64,000 nucleotides of DNA from Pseudonocardia hydrocarbonoxydans. Lineage in GTDB: Bacteria > Actinomycetota > Actinomycetes > Mycobacteriales > Pseudonocardiaceae. The stretch's first letter is position 1, and every line of letters starts with the position of its first letter. The stretch is from positions 243,164 through 307,163 of the forward strand of contig NZ_BJNG01000014.1 of NCBI RefSeq assembly GCF_006539565.1, given 5' to 3'. The position numbers and the translations under genes were made by a program. Of this stretch, positions 25,112-35,817 are shown one piece after another. The notes below the pieces were generated by a model. That model was not told where the DNA came from. It ran no database searches and was given only the letters and a program-made list of their open reading frames with translations.

Positions 25112-26419
25112 TCACGTCCAGCCTTCCGTGCCGCCCGGCACCGGGGCCGCGGGGTCGTAGGGGGTGCGGGTGAACACGAACGTCGCGAGGGTGAGCGCGT
25201 GGCGGTCCAGGCGCAGCGTCTCGCCCGCGAAGTAGCCGTCGAGCCCGATCCACGTGCCGTCCGGGCCGGGGCGGAAGCGGCTGGTGCCGCCCGGCCCGCC
25301 CAGCCCGCCCAGGTGCAGCAGCCCGCCCGGCACCGCGCGCAGCACGTACGGCGACGGGCCCCAGTACCAGGGGCCGAGCAGCTCCAGCGGCACCGGCGAC
25401 GGCTCGGGCACCCAGGCGTCGACGACCCGGGGCTCGGCCGCGCGGACGTCGGCGAGCAGGGCGGCGGGCAGCCCGCCGTCGAGGCCGGAGGTGGTGTTGG
25501 CCAGCACCAGCGCACCCGTGCGCTCCTCCCGGTCGACCCACAGCCCGGCGAGGAAGCCGGGCATCGAGCCGCCGTGTCCGACGAGCACGGTCCCGTCCGC
25601 GCCGCGGAGCACGTACACGCCCATGCCGTAGGCCGACCAGCCCGCCGCCGAGGCGTCCACCCCGGCCGGGAGCGTCATCTCCTCGACGGTGCCGGGCGCC
25701 AGCACGTCGCCGGTGTCGCCGAGCAGGAACACCCCGAGGCGCGCGAGGTCCCCGGCCGTGGACCAGAGCTGCCCGGCGGGCGCCATGACCTCCGCGTGGT
25801 GCTCGGGCTCGCGCTGGGTGACCTCGGCCCACGGGTGCACCGCGTAGCCCTGCGCGGCGCGGCCGTCGGGACGGTCGGTGGTGCGGGTCATCCCCAGCGG
25901 GAGCAGCACCTCCTCCCGCGCGACGTCGGACCAGCGGCGGCCCCTGGTCCGCGCCACCACCTCGCCGAGCAGTCCGAACCCCAGGTTGGAGTAGTGGAAG
26001 CGGCGCGCGGCGGGCAGCACCACGTCGGCGGCGGAGAGGGCGAGCCCGTCCAGCGTCGTGCCCGGTGTGCGCTCCCACCACTGTCCCGGGCTCTCCGACC
26101 CGGCCCCGGCGAGGTGGCCGAGCAGCTGCCCGAGCGTCCGGTCGCCCAGCGGGGTGCCGGGCAGGTGCCTGTCCAGCGGGTCGTCGAGGCCGAGCAGCCC
26201 CTCGTCGCGCAGGCGCAGGACCGTGATCGCGGTGACGGTCTTGCTGATCGACCCCAGCCGGTACTGGACGTCGCGGTGCGGCTCGGGCACCGCACCGCGA
26301 CCGGTCGACCAGGCCAGCCCGCCGTCGCGCACCACCCCGGCGACCAGCGAGGGGACCCGGCCGTCGCGCTGGGCGCGGGCGGTGCGGGCGAGCAGGACGG
26401 CGGCGGTGGAGTCGAGCAC
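25112..26419 (-). CDS. Serine hydrolase, beta-lactamase / D-Ala-D-Ala carboxypeptidase class C fold
   Basis: The 435-residue product has the class C serine hydrolase motifs: S-x-x-K (SISK, Ser57 and Lys60), Y-x-N (YSN at 143-145) and a late HGG (near 306). There is no signal peptide visible, so it is probably cytoplasmic, an esterase or peptidase rather than a beta-lactamase. The C-terminal 110 residues form a lipocalin-like beta domain seen in such esterases. GTG at 26419 has AGGA nine bases upstream. It follows glmS by 15 bp, so it is probably co-transcribed with it. Confidence 0.87.
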   Translation of the reverse strand: MLDSTAAVLLARTARAQRDGRVPSLVAGVVRDGGLAWSTGRGAVPEPHRDVQYRLGSISKTVTAITVLRLRDEGLLGLDDPLDRHLPGTPLGDRTLGQLLGHLAGAGSESPGQWWERTPGTTLDGLALSAADVVLPAARRFHYSNLGFGLLGEVVARTRGRRWSDVAREEVLLPLGMTRTTDRPDGRAAQGYAVHPWAEVTQREPEHHAEVMAPAGQLWSTAGDLARLGVFLLGDTGDVLAPGTVEEMTLPAGVDASAAGWSAYGMGVYVLRGADGTVLVGHGGSMPGFLAGLWVDREERTGALVLANTTSGLDGGLPAALLADVRAAEPRVVDAWVPEPSPVPLELLGPWYWGPSPYVLRAVPGGLLHLGGLGGPGGTSRFRPGPDGTWIGLDGYFAGETLRLDRHALTLATFVFTRTPYDPAAPVPGGTEGWT

Positions 26420-26434
26420 GGGCCCGATCCTGGA

Positions 26435-28261
<1,827 letters not shown>

Positions 28262-28285
28262 GTTCTTCTCCCTGGGTGGGCGGGT

Positions 28286-28552
28286 TCAGCCGTAGACGAT
28301 CCGGCGCAGCTGCCGGGCCGACAGCGCGGGCGGGGACACCCGCCGCGTCGGCAGCTCGGCCGCGATCGCCGTGAAGATCCGGTCGTTGTGCCAGCCGCGG
28401 TGGCGCAGCTCGGTGTGCCGGCGGCGGACGTAGTCCGGCACCGGCTCGGCGAAGTAGGCCACGACCTCGTCCACGACCCGGGTCGCCTCGTTCGCGCTCA
28501 GCGGGGAGCTGCGCACGAGATGGTCGACGAGGTCGTCGTACGGGCCGGGCAC
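28286..28552 (-). CDS. Small conserved protein of unknown function (88 aa)
   Basis: I cannot assign a function. The product begins MPGPYDDLVDHLVRSSPLSANEATRVVDEVVAYF, contains VRRRHTELRHRGWHNDRIF and ends RQLRRIVYG. It looks like a compact helical basic protein; similar short proteins occur in actinobacteria. It is on the glmS strand, 24 bp upstream, so the two are probably in one transcript. GTG at 28552 is the start used; no clear ribosome site is visible. Confidence 0.78.
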   Translation of the reverse strand: MPGPYDDLVDHLVRSSPLSANEATRVVDEVVAYFAEPVPDYVRRRHTELRHRGWHNDRIFTAIAAELPTRRVSPPALSARQLRRIVYG

Positions 28553-28683
28553 CCGTCAGATGGTGCCGGATCGGAGAGTGAACGCCAAACCCGTGCCCGA
28601 AATCGGGCAGGCTCCCAGCGATTCGTCCGATCGCGGCCCTGCAGCCGGAGAACCCACGCCGATCACGGCCCGGGGCGGGGCGG

Positions 28684-31600
28684 TCAGGCGGCGGGTTCCA
28701 GTTCTCCCGCCCGCCACAACCGGGCGTACGGGCCGCCCGCCGTCACCAGCTCGGCGTGGGTGCCCTCCTCGACGATGCGGCCGCCGTCGAGCACCACGAC
28801 GCGGTCGGCGCGGGCGGCGGTGGCCAGGCGGTGGGCGACGACGAACGCGGTGCGCCGCGACACCACCCGGTCCCCGGCGGCGAGGACGGCGGCCTCGGTG
28901 GCGGGATCCAGGGCGGCGGTGGCCTCGTCGAACAGCAGCAGGTCGGGGTCGACGAGCTCGGCGCGGGCGAGCGCGATGAGCTGTCGCTGGCCCGCGGACA
29001 GGCCCTGGCCGCGCTCCCCGACCGGGTGCCGAAACCCGCCGGGCAGCGCCCGCACCAGGTCCAGCGCGCCCACCGCGCGGGCCGCCGCCTCGATCTCCGC
29101 CGGGGTCGCGGACGGGCGGCCGTAGGCGATGTTGGCGGCGACGTCCCCGGTGAACAGGTGCGGCTCCTGCGGCACGATCCCCAGCCGGTGCCGGTAGTCG
29201 GCGAGGGCGAACCGGCGCACGTCGACGCCGTCGACCAGCACCGCGCCCGACCCCGCCTCGTAGAACCGCGCGAGCAGCTTGACCAGCGTCGACTTGCCCG
29301 CCCCCGTGGCCCCGACCAGCGCCACCGTCTCCCCCGGCGCGACGCGCAGCGACACGTGGTCCAGGGCCGGGGAGGGCGCACCGGGGTAGGCGAAGCACAG
29401 GTCGCGCAGCTCGACCTCGCCGCGCAGCCGGTCGGGCACCGGCACCGGGTCGGCGGCGGTCACCGCCGACGTGGGGGTGCGCAGCAGGCCCGCGATCCGG
29501 GTGAGGCCGACGCGTGCCTGCTGGTAGGCGTCGAAGACCTGCGAGAGCTGCTGCACCGGGGCGAAGAACAGCCCGAGGTAGAGCAGGAACGCGGTGAGCA
29601 CGCCCGGGGTGAGGTCGCCCGCGGCCACCCGCGCGGCCCCGACGCCGAGCACCGCCACCTGCGAGACGTCCGACAGCAGCGCGACGAACGGGAAGTAGGT
29701 CGCGATGTAGCGCTGGGCCCGCATCCGGGAGCGGCGGTAGGCGTCGCTGCGGTCGGCGAAGGTGGCGGCGCTGCGCTCCTCCCGGACGTAGGCCTGCGCG
29801 ACCCGCACGCCGGAGACGTTCTCCTGCATGTCGGCGTTCACCGCGCCGACCCGTTCCCGCGCCTCCGCGTACGCCCGGGAGGACAGCCGCCGGAAGACCA
29901 CCGTCGCGAGGACCAGCACCGGCAGCACGGCCAGCGCGACGACGGCGAGCGCGGCGTCGGTGACCAGCAGCGCCACCGCCACCCCGACGACGGTGAGCAG
30001 GCTGACCACCGCCTGGGCCAGCCCCGTCTGCAGGAACACCGACAGCGCGTCGACGTCGGTGGTCATCCGGGTCATGATCCGGCCGGAGACCTCGCGCTCG
30101 TAGAAGTCGAGGCCCAGCCGCTGCAGGTGGGCGTAGCTGCGCACGCGCAGCAGGTAGAGCAGGCTCTCCCCGGCCCGCGCGGTCGTCACCGTCTGGGCCG
30201 CGACCACCAGCCAGCCCAGCGCGACCACGCCGACGCCGAGCAGCGTCGCGGTCAGCAGGGTCGCCGTGGAACCCGCCGTGATCCCCCCGTCGACGGCCAG
30301 GCGGGCGACGGTGGGGAACGCGAGCGTGGTGAGGGCATCGAGCGAGACCAGCCCGATCGTCAGCGCGAGCAGCCCGCGCACCGGGCGCAGCAGCTTCGCG
30401 AGCCGGAACCCGGGGTCGGGCGCGGTGGGTTCCTCGTCGCCCAGGCGCGGGGACTCGGTGGCGGGCGGCAGGGCGTCGACGGCGGCGGCCAGCGCCGGGG
30501 TGACGGGCATCGCCCCGGCCAGGGCCGACGGCCCGCCGATCCCCGGGCCCCCGCCCATCCGGGGGACGGCGGGCGCCGCGGTCCGCATCTCCGCGGCGGG
30601 GGCGGCGGTGGCGACGGGCCACAGCTCGGGGGTGACCCCGCCCGCGGCGGGCGCCGGCGCGGCCGGCGGGGCGTCGTCGACGGCGAGCAGCTCGCGGAAC
30701 AGCGCGCAGCGGGCCGTCAGCTCGGCCTCGGTGCCGACGTCGACGACCCGCCCGGCGTCGAGCACGGCGATGCGGTCGGCGAGGGCGAGGGTGGAGCGGC
30801 GGTGCGCGACGAGCAGCGTCGTGCGACCGGCGGTGAGCGTGCGCAGGGTGTCGTGGATGGCGGCCTCGGTGGCGCTGTCGACGGCCGAGGTGGCGTCGTC
30901 GAGCAGCAGCACGCGGGGGTCGGTGAGCACGGCGCGGGCCAGCGCGATCCGCTGGCGCTGCCCGCCCGACAGCGTCAGGCCGCGCTCGCCGACCATCGTG
31001 TCGTAGCCGTCGGGCAGGCGGTCGACGAACTCGTGCACCTGCGCCGCCCGTGCCGCCGCGCGGACCTCGTCGTCGGAGGCGTCGGGGCAGCCGTAGGCGA
31101 TGTTGGCGCGCACGGTGTCGGAGAACAGGAACGCCTCCTCGAACACCACGCCCAGCTCGCGCCGCAGGTCGGCCAGGCGCAGGTCGGGCAGCGGCACCCC
31201 GCCCAGGCGCAGCTCCCCCTCCTGCGGGTCGTAGAAGCGCGGCAGCAGCAGCGCCACCGTCGACTTGCCGGACCCGGCGGTGCCCACGAGCGCGAGCGTC
31301 TCGCCCGGCGCGACGGTCAGCGTCACGCCGTCGAGCACGGGTTCCCGGCGGGAGTAGCCGAACCGCACGCCGTCGAGCTCGACCGACAGCGGCCCGTCCG
31401 GGAGGTGCGCGGGGGACGCGGGGTCGGTGACGTCGGGCTGGGAGTCGACCAGGTCGTACACCCGCTCGACGCCCGCCCGCGCCAGCTGCGCACTCACGAC
31501 GAGCGACCCGAGCAGCCGGGCCGGGCCGACCAGCCCGGCGACGTAGGTGGTGAAGGCCAGGAACGTGCCGAGGGTGATCGACCCGGTCAGCGCCAGGTAC

Positions 31601-32397
31601 CCGCCCAGCCCGATGACACCGACCTGCCCGAGCGTGGGCAGGGCGAGCAGCGTCGGGTTGAGCCGCGCGGTGAGGCGGGCGGCGCGCAGCCGCTCGGCGT
31701 AGAGGGTGCGGGCGCGGGCCTCCAGGGCGCCGACCTCCCGGGCCTCCTGCCCGAAGCCCTTGACGACGCGGACGCCGGTGACGGTCTCCTCCACCTGCTG
31801 CGCGACGTCGGCCGCGCGCTGCTGCGCCGACCAGGTGGCCGGGAACAGGGTGGCCCGCGCCTTGGCCGTGACGAACCCGGCGAGCGGCAGCAGCACCAGC
31901 GCAACGAGCGTGAGCAGCGGGGACAGCCACAGCATCGCCGCCACCGACGCGACGACGAGCACCACCGATCCGAGCGCGAGCGGCACCATCGACAGCAGCG
32001 ACTGCACCAGCTGCAGGTCGGTGATCGAGCGCGAGACGACCTGCCCGGTGCGCAGGGCGTCCTGGCGCTGCCCGTCGAGGCGCTGGACGGCGGCGAACAC
32101 CTGGCGGCGCAGGTCGTGCTGGACGTCGAGGGCCAGGCGCCCGGCGAGGAAGCGCCGCAGGAACGACGCCGCGAACCGCACGACCGCCAGGCCCGCGATC
32201 GCCGCGACCACGGTGCCGAGCACGGCCGTCGAGCCGGCCACGGCGTCGTCGACGGCGACGCGCGTCAGCAGCGGCCCGACCGCCTCCAGGCTGACTCCGA
32301 GCGCGGACGCGACCAGCGCCCCGATCGCCACGCGACGGTGGCGCAGGCAGGCGCCGGTGAGCCGGCGGATCCAGCCGGGTGCAGGGGAGTCGGGCAC
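28684..32397 (-). CDS. Fused two-half ABC exporter (TMD-NBD-TMD-NBD), one degenerate ATP site
   Basis: The 1237-residue protein joins two complete exporter halves. NBD1 has Walker A GTAGSGKST at 372-380, LSGGQ at 476-480 and a Walker B ending LLLDDAT, where the catalytic Glu is Asp; its Q-loop reads V-V-F-E-E instead of V-V-P-Q. NBD2 has Walker A GATGAGKST at 1029-1037, Q-loop VPQE, LSAGQ at 1133-1137 and LLLFDEAT at 1153. The site formed by NBD1 Walker motifs and NBD2 LSAGQ is thus degenerate, as in heterodimeric exporters like TM287/288. A Pro/Ala linker of about 100 residues joins the halves. The substrate is unknown. Confidence 0.92.
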   Translation of the reverse strand: MPDSPAPGWIRRLTGACLRHRRVAIGALVASALGVSLEAVGPLLTRVAVDDAVAGSTAVLGTVVAAIAGLAVVRFAASFLRRFLAGRLALDVQHDLRRQVFAAVQRLDGQRQDALRTGQVVSRSITDLQLVQSLLSMVPLALGSVVLVVASVAAMLWLSPLLTLVALVLLPLAGFVTAKARATLFPATWSAQQRAADVAQQVEETVTGVRVVKGFGQEAREVGALEARARTLYAERLRAARLTARLNPTLLALPTLGQVGVIGLGGYLALTGSITLGTFLAFTTYVAGLVGPARLLGSLVVSAQLARAGVERVYDLVDSQPDVTDPASPAHLPDGPLSVELDGVRFGYSRREPVLDGVTLTVAPGETLALVGTAGSGKSTVALLLPRFYDPQEGELRLGGVPLPDLRLADLRRELGVVFEEAFLFSDTVRANIAYGCPDASDDEVRAAARAAQVHEFVDRLPDGYDTMVGERGLTLSGGQRQRIALARAVLTDPRVLLLDDATSAVDSATEAAIHDTLRTLTAGRTTLLVAHRRSTLALADRIAVLDAGRVVDVGTEAELTARCALFRELLAVDDAPPAAPAPAAGGVTPELWPVATAAPAAEMRTAAPAVPRMGGGPGIGGPSALAGAMPVTPALAAAVDALPPATESPRLGDEEPTAPDPGFRLAKLLRPVRGLLALTIGLVSLDALTTLAFPTVARLAVDGGITAGSTATLLTATLLGVGVVALGWLVVAAQTVTTARAGESLLYLLRVRSYAHLQRLGLDFYEREVSGRIMTRMTTDVDALSVFLQTGLAQAVVSLLTVVGVAVALLVTDAALAVVALAVLPVLVLATVVFRRLSSRAYAEARERVGAVNADMQENVSGVRVAQAYVREERSAATFADRSDAYRRSRMRAQRYIATYFPFVALLSDVSQVAVLGVGAARVAAGDLTPGVLTAFLLYLGLFFAPVQQLSQVFDAYQQARVGLTRIAGLLRTPTSAVTAADPVPVPDRLRGEVELRDLCFAYPGAPSPALDHVSLRVAPGETVALVGATGAGKSTLVKLLARFYEAGSGAVLVDGVDVRRFALADYRHRLGIVPQEPHLFTGDVAANIAYGRPSATPAEIEAAARAVGALDLVRALPGGFRHPVGERGQGLSAGQRQLIALARAELVDPDLLLFDEATAALDPATEAAVLAAGDRVVSRRTAFVVAHRLATAARADRVVVLDGGRIVEEGTHAELVTAGGPYARLWRAGELEPAA

Positions 32398-32424
32398 CCA
32401 CCCACGCTACGTCGACCTGAGCGC

Positions 32425-33255
32425 TCAGGTGATGTCGCGCCGCCCACCGACCACACCGGCCAGCGCCCCCGTCACCGCCGCCCAGCCGGCCAGCACCAGC
32501 AGCCCGCCCCACCACGACGGCGGCCCGGACACCCCCGCGGCCAGGCCCAGCAGCTCCGCCCCGTCGGCCGGGCCGACCAGCACCCGGGCCGGCACGTCGT
32601 AGAGCGCCACCTCCCCCGCGTTGACGGGCAGGTACGCGCTGATCCCGGCGACGGCGGGCGAGTCGTTCGCGGTGAGCAGCAGCGACAGGAGCGGCTCGCC
32701 GAGCAGCACGTAGACCAGCAGCAGCACCAGCACGGTGACCTGGTTGCCCAGCGCCGTGCCCAGTGCCGCGCCGAGCGCGCCCCACAGCGCGCACACCCCC
32801 GCCCCGATCGCGACGACGCCGAGCAGCGCGCCGGTCTCGGGGAACTGCGTGCTCTCCTGCCCGACCAGGCCGCCGAAAGCGCCGACCACGGCCGTCACCA
32901 GCGCGTACACCGCCCCGACCCCGGCTGCCACCAGCAGCTTCGCGACGAGCACCGGTCCCCGGCCGGGCGCGGTGAGGTAGGTGGTGGTGATCGTCCGGTG
33001 CCGGAACTCCCCCGCGGCGGAGATCGCGCCGTACACCCCGGAGAAGGTGGCCGCCAGCGCCAGGGAGTAGGCCAGCGAGGCCAGCAGCAGCGGGAGCCGG
33101 TCCTCGGCGTCGGGGCCCGCACCGAGGGCGAGCGTGAACACCCCGCCGAACAGGTTGACCAGCAGCGTCAGCAGCGCGACGGGGACCAGCAGCCCCCACC
33201 ACAGCTTCGTCGAGCGGGTCTTGCGCAGCTCCGAGCGCAGCAGCGCGGCGATCAC
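32425..33255 (-). CDS. ABC-2 type transporter permease
   Basis: The 276-residue protein has six membrane segments and the layout of ABC-2 permeases: an N-terminal LLRSELRKTRSTKLWW cytoplasmic helix, G-E-F-R-H-R-T-I-T-T-T-Y-L-T-A-P-x-R between segments 2 and 3, and a large external loop near 195-225. Such exporters move drugs, lipids or peptides outward together with the ATPase. The GTG start overlaps the ATPase stop (GTGA, 33252-33255). It ends 27 bp before the fused exporter, so the three genes may be one transcript. Confidence 0.88.
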   Translation of the reverse strand: MIAALLRSELRKTRSTKLWWGLLVPVALLTLLVNLFGGVFTLALGAGPDAEDRLPLLLASLAYSLALAATFSGVYGAISAAGEFRHRTITTTYLTAPGRGPVLVAKLLVAAGVGAVYALVTAVVGAFGGLVGQESTQFPETGALLGVVAIGAGVCALWGALGAALGTALGNQVTVLVLLLVYVLLGEPLLSLLLTANDSPAVAGISAYLPVNAGEVALYDVPARVLVGPADGAELLGLAAGVSGPPSWWGGLLVLAGWAAVTGALAGVVGGRRDIT

Positions 33256-34166
33256 CGGGCACCCGCCGTCAGGCCGAAGTAGAGCTGTTCGAGATCGACG
33301 CGCTCGGCCTCCAGGCCGTGCACCGCCACGCCCGCGGCCAGCGCGACGTCACCGACGCGGGCCGGGTCGGCCCCGGTGACGGCGAGCCGGCCGTCGCGTC
33401 GGGACTCGATCTCCCCCAGGCCGGCCTTCGTCAGCGCCTCGGCCAGGCGGGCGGGGTCGGGGCAGGCGACGAGCACCCGCGGCCGCCCGCGCAGCCGGGC
33501 CAGCGGGCCCTGGTGGACGCAGCGCCCCCGGTTGATGACGACGACGTGGTCGACGGTCTGCTCCACCTCGGCGAGAGCGTGGCTCGACACCAGCACCGTG
33601 CGCCCCTGCGCGGCGAACCCGCGCACGAACGCCCGCAGCCAGGCGATGCCCTCGGGGTCGAGCCCGTTGGCCGGCTCGTCGAGCACGAGGACCTGCGGGT
33701 CCCCGAGCAGCGCGGTGGCCAGTGCGAGGCGCTGCGCCATGCCCAGGGAGAAGCCGCCGACGGGACGGCCGGCCGCCGTGTCGAGCCCGACGGCGGTGAG
33801 CACGTGCCCGACCGCGGCGTCGGGCACCCGGATCGCCGCCGCGCACGCCGCGAGGTGCGCCCGCGCGCTGCGCGCCGGGTGGAAGCCCTGGGCCTCCAGC
33901 ACCGCGCCCACGACCCGGGCCGGGTGCGGCAGCTCGCCGAACCGCAGCCCGTTGATCCGGGCCTCCCCCGCGGTGGGCGCCACGAGCCCGAGCAGCATCC
34001 GCAGCGTCGTGGTCTTGCCGGACCCGTTGGGCCCCAGGAACCCGGTGACGGTGCCGCGCTCCACCGCGAACGTCAGATCCTCGACGGCGGACACCGGGCC
34101 GAAGCGCTTCGTCAGCCCGTGCACCGTGATCCGGCCGCTCCCGTCGTCCCCCCGTGGCGAAGTCAC
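33252..34166 (-). CDS. ABC transporter ATP-binding protein (ABC-2 partner)
   Basis: The 304-residue protein has Walker A GPNGSGKTT, signature FSLGMAQR in place of LSGGQ, Walker B VLVLDEPANGLDPEG, and the H-loop VSSHALAEVE. The modified signature is usual in the DrrA/CcmA-type subgroup used with ABC-2 permeases. It energises the adjacent permease, whose start overlaps this stop. GTG at 34166 is chosen as the first residue after the divergent promoter with AGGA ten bases upstream; an ATG at 34195 is possible. It faces the acyl-CoA ligase gene across 70 bp. Confidence 0.9.
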   Translation of the reverse strand: MTSPRGDDGSGRITVHGLTKRFGPVSAVEDLTFAVERGTVTGFLGPNGSGKTTTLRMLLGLVAPTAGEARINGLRFGELPHPARVVGAVLEAQGFHPARSARAHLAACAAAIRVPDAAVGHVLTAVGLDTAAGRPVGGFSLGMAQRLALATALLGDPQVLVLDEPANGLDPEGIAWLRAFVRGFAAQGRTVLVSSHALAEVEQTVDHVVVINRGRCVHQGPLARLRGRPRVLVACPDPARLAEALTKAGLGEIESRRDGRLAVTGADPARVGDVALAAGVAVHGLEAERVDLEQLYFGLTAGAR

Positions 34167-34236
34167 GGTCCCGATCCTGCCGGAATTGGCTACCATCGCG
34201 CCGCCGCGGGTGTGCCGCGGGACACAGGAGGACCGC

Positions 34237-35811
34237 ATGACGACGCTCGATCTCCCCGCCGAGGCCGCCGACTTCACCGCCATCGTGGGCCACTGGGAGA
34301 CCGTGCGTCCCGACGCACCCGCCGTCACCTTCGCGGGGACCACGCGCACCTGGGCCGAGTTCGCCCGCCGCATCCGGCAGAACGCGGCCGCGCAGCGCGC
34401 CGCGGGCCTGCGCCCGGGCGACCGCGTCGCCGTGCTCGACCTCAACCACCCGTCCTGCCTGGAGCTGACGCTGGCCTGCGCGCAGGTCGGCACGGCCAAC
34501 GCGGTGGTCAACTTCCGGCTGGCGCCGCCGGAGATCGTGTACGTCGTCAACGACTCGAAGGCCCGGATCCTGTTCGTGGGCCCGGAGTTCGCCGGGGCGG
34601 TGGAGCAGGTGCGCGACAAGCTGCCCGCCGTCGAGCAGGTGATCCACGTCGGCGGCGACGGCGACGAGTACGAGGCCTGGCTGGCCGCGCAGGAGCCCGA
34701 CCACGAGGTCCACCCCTCGGTGCCCGGCGACTGCTTCGTGCAGCTCTACACCTCGGGCACCACCGGCTTCCCCAAGGGCGCGATGCTCACCCACAGCGGG
34801 ATGCTCGCGCACTCGACGAACGTGATGGCCGACTTCGCGGTCGACGCCGACTCGCGCGTCCAGGTGGCGATGCCGCTGTTCCACGTCGGCGGCACCAGCT
34901 ACTCGCTGCTCGCCATCACCGCGGGCGCCCAGATCCACCTCATGCGCCTGCCCGACCCGGCCGCGGCGCTGGAGATGGTGGAGCGCGAGCGGATCACCCA
35001 CACCTTCTACGTGCCCGCGTTGATGGCCGCGATGCTGCAGGTCCCGGGCGTGGCCGAGCGCGACTTCTCCTCGGTGAAGGCGCTGTCCTACGGCGCCTCG
35101 CCCATGCCGCTGCCGGTGATGCGCGGCTGCCTGAAGCTGTTCCCCGGCGTCATGCACCAGGTGTACGGCATGACCGAGCAGTGCGGGGTCGTCAGCTCGC
35201 TGGGCCCCGAGGACCACGCCGACCCGGCCCGCGAGCACCTGATGGTCTCCGCGGGCACGGCGATCCACGGCGTCGAGATCGAGGTGCGCGACCCGGCCAC
35301 CGGCGAGCCGGTCCCGACCGGTGAGCCCGGCGAGATCTGGGTGCGCTCGGCGCAGGTGATGGGCGGCTACTGGGGCAAGCCCGAGGCCACCGCCGCCGCC
35401 ATCACCTCCGACGGCTGGCTGCGCTCCGGCGACGGCGGGCACATCGACGCCGAGGGCTACGTCTACGTCACCGACCGGATCAAGGACATGATCATCTCGG
35501 GCGGGGAGAACATCTACTCCGCCGAGATCGAGCGGGTGCTCGCCGAGCACCCCAGCGTCGGTGACGTCGCGGTGATCGGCGTCCCGGACGAGCGCTGGGG
35601 CGAGGTGCCCAAGGCCGTCGTCGTCCCCGCACCCGGGGCCGAGATCGACGAGGCCGCGCTGCTGGCGTGGTGCCGCGAGCAGCTGGCGTCGTTCAAGTGC
35701 CCCAAGTCCGTCGACGTGCTCGACGAGCTGCCGCGCAACCCCACCGGCAAGGTCCTGAAGAAGGACCTGCGCAAGCCGTACTGGGAGGGCAAGGACCGCC
35801 AGGTCGTCTGA
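34237..35811 (+). CDS. Fatty-acyl / acyl-CoA ligase (AMP-binding)
   Basis: The 524-residue enzyme activates a carboxylic acid to acyl-AMP and then acyl-CoA. It carries the AMP-binding loop YTSGTTGFPKGAM, the QVYGMTEQCG motif (A5), SGDGGHIDAEGYVYVTDR (A7-A8), ISGGENIYSAEIE and a C-terminal catalytic lysine in NPTGKVLKK. The substrate could be a fatty or aromatic acid; this cannot be read from sequence. CAGGAGG is placed well before the ATG at 34237. TACCAT at 34191 may be the -10. No beta-oxidation genes are next to it. Confidence 0.9.
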   Translation: MTTLDLPAEAADFTAIVGHWETVRPDAPAVTFAGTTRTWAEFARRIRQNAAAQRAAGLRPGDRVAVLDLNHPSCLELTLACAQVGTANAVVNFRLAPPEIVYVVNDSKARILFVGPEFAGAVEQVRDKLPAVEQVIHVGGDGDEYEAWLAAQEPDHEVHPSVPGDCFVQLYTSGTTGFPKGAMLTHSGMLAHSTNVMADFAVDADSRVQVAMPLFHVGGTSYSLLAITAGAQIHLMRLPDPAAALEMVERERITHTFYVPALMAAMLQVPGVAERDFSSVKALSYGASPMPLPVMRGCLKLFPGVMHQVYGMTEQCGVVSSLGPEDHADPAREHLMVSAGTAIHGVEIEVRDPATGEPVPTGEPGEIWVRSAQVMGGYWGKPEATAAAITSDGWLRSGDGGHIDAEGYVYVTDRIKDMIISGGENIYSAEIERVLAEHPSVGDVAVIGVPDERWGEVPKAVVVPAPGAEIDEAALLAWCREQLASFKCPKSVDVLDELPRNPTGKVLKKDLRKPYWEGKDRQVV

Positions 35812-35817
35812 GCCGCC

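Noticed and set aside
28756..33282. A 1508-codon open frame antisense to the fused ABC exporter
   Set aside because: It is a shadow of real ABC genes; composition is low-complexity His/Arg/Gln and no motif is present.
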